From contig CABZRR010000002.1 of the NCBI GenBank assembly GCA_902528215.1, positions 97,775 through 154,650 on the forward strand: a DNA stretch of 56,876 bases, written 5' to 3'. Shown in pieces: positions 52,513 through 56,876 of this stretch (the first letter of the stretch is position 1; each line of letters begins with the position of its first letter). Source of the stretch: an uncultured SAR86 cluster bacterium. Its GTDB lineage: Bacteria; Pseudomonadota; Gammaproteobacteria; Magnimaribacterales; D2472. The position numbers and the translations under genes were made by a program. The notes beneath the pieces were generated by a model that was not told where the DNA came from, made no database searches, and was given only the letters and a program-made list of their open reading frames with translations.

Positions 52513-53934
52513 ATGAAAGAGATGCACAAATTTTATATTAATGGTGAATGGGTTAATTCATTGGGCTCAGAAACTATTGAAGTTATCAATCCGTCTGATG
52601 AATCAATTATTGGATCAATTGCCGCTGGTACCAAAGAGGACATTGATGAAGCAGTAGCTGCTGCAAAAGAAGCATTCAAATCTTTTGGTTTTTCCTCAAA
52701 GGAAGACAGAATAACATTACTTGAAAATATCATTTCAGAGTATGAAAAAAGATCTGAAGAACTGGCACAAACAATATCTGCAGAAATGGGAGCACCCTTA
52801 TGGTTATCCAAAGTTGCACAAGTAACCTCAGGCCTATCTCATTTTAAAGATACATTAGAGGTATTAAAGACATTTGAGTTTGAAACAACTGAAAATGAAT
52901 ACATTGTAAGAAAGGAGCCAATTGGAGTTATTGGAATGATAACACCGTGGAATTGGCCTATGAATCAAATGTGTACAAAAGTTGCATCAGCGATTGCGTC
53001 AGGTTGTACCATGGTTTTAAAGCCAAGTGAGATCACTCCGTTTTGCGGCATTATATTTACTGAAATTTTGGATGCAGCAAAAGTACCTGCTGGAGTTTTT
53101 AATCTAGTTAACGGGATGGGACCAATTGTTGGCGCCGCCCTTTCTGAACATCAAGACATTGATATGATGCACTTCACTGGTTCTACTAGAGCTGGAGTAG
53201 CTGTGGCAATTGCTTCTGCTCCAACTGTTAAAAGAGTTGCACAAGAGCTTGGTGGTAAATCAGCAAATATTATTTTAGATGATGCCGATATTGAAAAAGC
53301 AGCAGGAGCTGGGGCAAATCATTGCTTTATGAATACTGGTCAATCCTGTAATGCCCCAACAAGAATGTTAGTTTCATCAAAAAATTATGACAAAGCAGTA
53401 GAAGCTGCAGTCCAAGTTGCTAATTCTACTTTAGTAGGTGCTCCAGAGGACGATGGAGTTAAAATCGGACCAATTTCGAATAAAGTTCAGTATGAAAAAG
53501 TTCAAAGATTAATTCAAATTGGGATTGATGAAGGTGCAAGACTTGTCGCTGGAGGATTAGGGCGTCCAGATGGAATTTCAGAGGGTTATTTTGTTAAACC
53601 TACTGTTTTTGCAGATGTTACTAATGATATGACAATTGCTAGAGAAGAGATATTTGGACCTGTACTAAGTATTTTAAAATATGAGACAGAAGACGAAGCA
53701 ATTGATATTGCAAATGATACAGAGTACGGATTAGCTGGATATGTTCAATCTGGAGACGAAGGCCATGCCAAGGATGTGGCAAGAAGAATCAGAGCAGGCC
53801 AGATTAGTATAAATAGAGGTAATACTGGCCCCGCAGCTCCTTTTGGAGGTTTTAAGACTTCTGGAAATGGAAGAGAACACGGACTAAGCGGACTGAATGA
53901 ATGCCTAGAGACAAAAGCTATATTAGGAAGATAG
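52513..53934 (+). CDS. NAD(P)-dependent aldehyde dehydrogenase
   Basis: 473 residues from the ATG at 52513, which has SD AGGA eight bases upstream; a TTG at 52486 is less likely. It oxidises an aldehyde to the acid. Catalytic Asn in TPWNWPMNQ, general base Glu in QELGGKSANIIL and nucleophile Cys in MNTGQSCNAPTRM are intact; EEIFGPVLSIL closes the active site. The SCNAPTRMLV wording resembles the branch acting on longer or bulky aldehydes (CddD type), so it is not a clear betaine aldehyde enzyme. No dedicated operon partner. Substrate open. Confidence 0.93.
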   Translation: MKEMHKFYINGEWVNSLGSETIEVINPSDESIIGSIAAGTKEDIDEAVAAAKEAFKSFGFSSKEDRITLLENIISEYEKRSEELAQTISAEMGAPLWLSKVAQVTSGLSHFKDTLEVLKTFEFETTENEYIVRKEPIGVIGMITPWNWPMNQMCTKVASAIASGCTMVLKPSEITPFCGIIFTEILDAAKVPAGVFNLVNGMGPIVGAALSEHQDIDMMHFTGSTRAGVAVAIASAPTVKRVAQELGGKSANIILDDADIEKAAGAGANHCFMNTGQSCNAPTRMLVSSKNYDKAVEAAVQVANSTLVGAPEDDGVKIGPISNKVQYEKVQRLIQIGIDEGARLVAGGLGRPDGISEGYFVKPTVFADVTNDMTIAREEIFGPVLSILKYETEDEAIDIANDTEYGLAGYVQSGDEGHAKDVARRIRAGQISINRGNTGPAAPFGGFKTSGNGREHGLSGLNECLETKAILGR

Positions 53935-53983
53935 TTTTAATTGATCACGTTTCTTGTTGAATTAAACTTTAAAGGTATCGCGT

Positions 53984-54862
53984 TTGTCTAAGAGGCTTGA
54001 CTTACGGTACAGGACTTCTTCGGAGAATGATCACGATCGTGCCAAAGCAATATTTTCTGGCGCCATATTAGTTTATCGCTCACTTCCAGCGATGCATGAA
54101 CTTGTTCAATTTCTTCGTGAAATCATCATTAGAGAAATCGCATTTAGTGATCCTTGTTCAGCTGAATCGTTTTTGGGATCCAAAGAATTTCGAAATCGTG
54201 CAAGCGCCGCTCGTCGATTTGTTAGAGACAATGATGAGGTATCAAGACTCTATAAGAAAGTATTACAAGAAGCAGGTGTCGATATTTCTGCACTATTTTT
54301 TGATCATTTTAAGTTGCGTTTTCAACCATCAAATAAAGCTTCACAAACTCGATACATGCGTGACTTGCCTGCTCATCGAGATACATGGGGATCAAATGTT
54401 CATTCACAAATAAATTGGTGGGCACCTGTATGGCCTGTAACAGCCGACCGAACGATCGGAATCTTTCCGGCGTTGTGGAATTCACCGGTACAAAACTCAA
54501 GTGCTGAATGGAGTTACAGAGAACTAATTAAGGACCTCAAGGGTGAAAAAAGTAAGGATTACCCTATGCTACCTCAGTGCTTAACTCCTCCGGCACAGAA
54601 TGAAGCAGTGCCAGTCATCATAAATCCAGGCGATATTATGGCTTTCTCAGGTGCACATTTACATTGCTCTATACCAAATAGAACTGGGTTAGTTCGAATA
54701 AGCACTGAAACGCGAACTGTCTCATTGCATGATTTAAAATTTTCGCGTTCTGCTAAAAATGTAGATTGTGACTCATCAATTAGCCATTTCGATTGGTTTC
54801 ATCACATAGAAATGGGGGATTCACTTGCCGAATATTACTCGAATAAATCAGGTTCTTTTTGA
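53984..54862 (+). CDS. 2-oxoglutarate/Fe(II)-dependent oxygenase-like protein, probably transferred
   Basis: 292 residues of the phytanoyl-CoA dioxygenase-like type. HRD in LPAHRDTWGSN gives the HxD half of the iron triad; the distal His and the 2OG-binding Arg lie in GAHLHCSIPNRTGLVRIST. FPALWNSPV and NPGDIMAFSG complete the fold. TTG start at 53984 with SD AAAGG nine bases upstream. Codon use differs from its neighbours (many CGN Arg codons and higher GC in an otherwise AGA-rich window), which suggests recent acquisition. Its 3' end overlaps the convergent aldolase gene by 28 bp. It hydroxylates or desaturates an unknown small molecule. Confidence 0.8.
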   Translation: MSKRLDLRYRTSSENDHDRAKAIFSGAILVYRSLPAMHELVQFLREIIIREIAFSDPCSAESFLGSKEFRNRASAARRFVRDNDEVSRLYKKVLQEAGVDISALFFDHFKLRFQPSNKASQTRYMRDLPAHRDTWGSNVHSQINWWAPVWPVTADRTIGIFPALWNSPVQNSSAEWSYRELIKDLKGEKSKDYPMLPQCLTPPAQNEAVPVIINPGDIMAFSGAHLHCSIPNRTGLVRISTETRTVSLHDLKFSRSAKNVDCDSSISHFDWFHHIEMGDSLAEYYSNKSGSF

Positions 54863-55647
54863 ATAATCATATCGTATAGCGGCTGGAAACTTGCCCATGC
54901 AGCAAGTTCATTGGCTATAAAATCTCGTGTTTTAACGGCAGTTTCATGGGGAATTAAAGTCGGTTTCCCTGCTGCCTCAGCCATTAACTGTGATTGACAA
55001 CACCTCTCCAAAGAAAAGAAATACCAAAGAGCTATATCTATAGAAGAGCCTGTGGACAAAATTCCATGATTTTGCATTATAAGCACTTGTTTGTCTCCAA
55101 GTGCATTAGCAATTCTTTCACCTTCACTTGTGTCATCTGAGACACCAGAAAAATCATCGTAAATTGCTTGTCTCTCATAAAAAGCACATGAATCTTGAGA
55201 GATAGGATCGAGAAGTTTTCCAAGAGTTGCAAAAGTTTTACCATACATTGAATGAGAATGAGCTGCCGCATTAACATCGGGCCTTGCCATATGAAGCCTT
55301 GAATGAATGGTGAAGGCAGCAATGTTTACAGATCTATCACCTTGAACAATGTCTCCCTCATGATTAACTAATAATAAATCTGAGACTTTTATTTGACCAA
55401 AGTGGACTCCAATTGGATTCACCCAGAAATGATCAGAAAATTCAGGATCTCGGACAGTAATGTGGCCCGCAACTCCCTCATCATATCCAAAATATGAAAA
55501 CAATCTAAATCCTGCCGTGAGTTTCTCAAGCTCATGCCTTCTTTTTTCCTCAATAGTTGAGTATTCAACCATTTCATTTATCCCTTTAGGTTTTTGAGGA
55601 AGCTTACCTTTGTTAATATCGATGCTAATTGGTATAACTTTTGCCAT
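54835..55647 (-). CDS. Class II aldolase/adducin family protein
   Basis: 270 residues, AraD/FucA-like Zn fold. GYDEGVAGHITVRDPEF opens the domain, AAAHSHSMYGKTFA gives two zinc His, and MQNHGILSTG the third. Whether a catalytic acid is kept is hard to judge by eye. Members range from sugar-phosphate aldolases and epimerases to non-catalytic adducin-like proteins. Divergent from fumC over 48 bases, and its end overlaps the oxygenase gene in antisense. Confidence 0.85.
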   Translation of the reverse strand: MAKVIPISIDINKGKLPQKPKGINEMVEYSTIEEKRRHELEKLTAGFRLFSYFGYDEGVAGHITVRDPEFSDHFWVNPIGVHFGQIKVSDLLLVNHEGDIVQGDRSVNIAAFTIHSRLHMARPDVNAAAHSHSMYGKTFATLGKLLDPISQDSCAFYERQAIYDDFSGVSDDTSEGERIANALGDKQVLIMQNHGILSTGSSIDIALWYFFSLERCCQSQLMAEAAGKPTLIPHETAVKTRDFIANELAAWASFQPLYDMIIQKEPDLFE

Positions 55648-55695
55648 AATGAATTCCTTAAAGTGTAAAATAGTTTACCGAATTATGGAGCTAAT

Positions 55696-56876
55696 ATGAA
55701 ATATAGAATTGAAAAAGACACAATGGGTGAAGTTAAAGTTCCTCATGATGCACTTTGGGGAGCTCAAACACAACGTGCTTTAGAAAATTTTAAGATCAGT
55801 GGAATCAAATTTGCGTTCCCATTTGGTAGAAGCTTCATCGAAGCCTTAGGTATAATCAAATTTGCTGCAGCTTCATCTAATCAAAAACTTAAATTACTTG
55901 ATGCAAGGAAAGCTCAGGCGATAAAGATTGCTGCAAAGGAAGTTATGTCAGGCAAACATGATCATCAATTCCCACTTGATGTATTTCAAACAGGTTCAGG
56001 TACAAGCACCAACATGAATGCAAATGAAGTAATTTCTAATTTAGCCTCAAAGAAGGCTCGGATTAAAATCAATGCCAATGACCATGTAAATATGAGTCAA
56101 AGCAGTAATGACGTTATTCCAACTGCGATTTGTATATCCGCTTTATTAGATTCTCATCATCAATTACTGCCATCATTAGAGCTTTTAATAAAGACAGTTG
56201 ATAGAAAGGCTTCATCTTTGAAAGGTCAAATTAAAACTGGAAGAACACATCTCATGGACGCAATGCCTATAGACTTTTCTCAAGAATTATCAGGCTGGAG
56301 CTCTCAATTAAAATCTTGCAGGGTGTCGCTTAAATCTGCATTAAAAGAAATAGCTTCTCTTCCTCAGGGAGGAACTGCAATTGGAACTGGTGTAAATGCA
56401 CATAGAGATTTTGGAAAAGTTTTTGCTTTAGAAGTCAGCAAAATATCAAAGCTTAAGGTAAAAACTTCGTCGAATTATTTTAAATCTCTTAGTGCGCAAG
56501 ACTCTGCTGCGCAATTATCCTCTAGTGTTAAAAATCTCAGCTTAGTTCTAACCAAAATATCTAATGATTTGCGATGGATGAATAGTGGCCCACTGACTGG
56601 ATTAGGAGAAATAGAACTTGAAGCTTTGCAGCCTGGAAGTAGTATCATGCCAGGCAAAGTCAATCCAGTAATACCTGAAGCAGTGGCTATGGCTTGTGCA
56701 GATGTGATAGGGAATGACGTTACTGTTTCAATTGCAAGTCAGTCTGGAAATTTTCAATTAAATGTAATGCTTCCAGTCATTGCATACAACTTGCTTAAAA
56801 GCATAAGTTTGATGTCTAACTCAATGCCTGTTTTGGCAAATAAAGCTATTAAAACTTTTAAGGTTAATAAAAATAA
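55696..56876 (+). CDS. fumC: Fumarate hydratase class II, 5' part
   Basis: Converts fumarate and malate in the citric acid cycle. 393 codons are present and the frame is open to the last base, so the gene continues beyond the window (family about 460 residues). Motifs: QTGSGTSTNMNANEVI, GRTHLMDAMPIDFSQEL with the conserved His, SQSSNDVIPTA, and the signature GSSIMPGKVNPVIPE. SD GGAG lies five bases before the ATG. Oxygen-stable, iron-free form, fitting an aerobic cell. Reading frame checked codon by codon with no stop. Confidence 0.94.
   Translation, partial: MKYRIEKDTMGEVKVPHDALWGAQTQRALENFKISGIKFAFPFGRSFIEALGIIKFAAASSNQKLKLLDARKAQAIKIAAKEVMSGKHDHQFPLDVFQTGSGTSTNMNANEVISNLASKKARIKINANDHVNMSQSSNDVIPTAICISALLDSHHQLLPSLELLIKTVDRKASSLKGQIKTGRTHLMDAMPIDFSQELSGWSSQLKSCRVSLKSALKEIASLPQGGTAIGTGVNAHRDFGKVFALEVSKISKLKVKTSSNYFKSLSAQDSAAQLSSSVKNLSLVLTKISNDLRWMNSGPLTGLGEIELEALQPGSSIMPGKVNPVIPEAVAMACADVIGNDVTVSIASQSGNFQLNVMLPVIAYNLLKSISLMSNSMPVLANKAIKTFKVNKN

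Noticed and set aside
55696-56876. fumC as a frameshifted pseudogene
   Set aside because: The frame is open from ATG to the last base; it is merely cut by the window edge.

Overview
This window looks like a chromosomal piece from a streamlined, AT-rich gammaproteobacterium, most likely a marine planktonic one of the SAR86 type. That assignment is an inference. The pheT-ihfA and uvrC-pgsA neighbourhoods are gammaproteobacterial, genes are tightly packed with many 1-11 bp overlaps, and the accessory gene types (DUF3604, type B carboxylesterases, HsaA-like flavoprotein, photolyase) are common in such bacteria. I see no rRNA, CRISPR array, insertion sequence, phage gene or replication origin. No gene-free stretch is longer than 300 bases.

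Layout. (1) 1-6217: housekeeping run pheT(3' part)-ihfA-ihfB-pyrF-pgi-uvrC-pgsA. (2) 6257-12308: a CMP-sugar cytidylyltransferase, a glycosyltransferase fused to a degenerate cytidylyltransferase-like domain, a Gfo/Idh oxidoreductase, a GT-B-like protein, then a DAHP-synthase-like and a shikimate-dehydrogenase-like gene with unusual active-site residues. tRNA-Cys follows. (3) 12514-33527: an acidic surface-polysaccharide locus. It encodes Wzz, the TviB/TviC pair (UDP-GlcNAc to UDP-GalNAcA), a PglK-like ABC flippase, glycosyltransferases, a CofD/YvcK-like protein with a HAD phosphatase and a nucleotidyltransferase, an AsnB-type amidotransferase, an EpsG-like polymerase, a UDP-GlcA epimerase and Ugd, and a Wza-like/YjbH/YjbF outer-membrane export set. 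A bidirectional terminator closes it. (4) 33586-34632: a secreted Pro/Thr repeat protein and tRNA-Pro(GGG). (5) 34635-43207: catabolic or detoxifying genes: LLM flavoprotein, SDR, HsaA-like monooxygenase, two type B carboxylesterases and a DUF3604 lipoprotein. (6) 43204-51034: TerB-like protein, WecA-like glycan initiator with a large insertion, PQQ-type sugar dehydrogenase, and a six-gene run (Gfo/Idh, GmhA-like isomerase, IMPase-like phosphatase, 2-hydroxyacid dehydrogenase, HpcH/HpaI aldolase, KdsB). (7) 51049-56876: photolyase, aldehyde dehydrogenase, a probably transferred 2OG-Fe(II) oxygenase, a class II aldolase, and fumC running off the right edge.

How the parts fit. Regions 2, 3 and part of 6 probably build one or more negatively charged glycans: uronic acids (GalNAcA, its amide, GalA) plus a CMP-activated 2-keto acid sugar. 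The strongest candidates for undescribed biology are the 46221-51034 run, which could make a KDO-like sugar by an aldolase route, and the 10600-12308 pair. In that pair the DAHP-synthase-like protein carries Asn where metal-dependent family members carry Cys, and its AroE-like partner keeps the catalytic Lys/Asp but has lost three substrate-binding residues.
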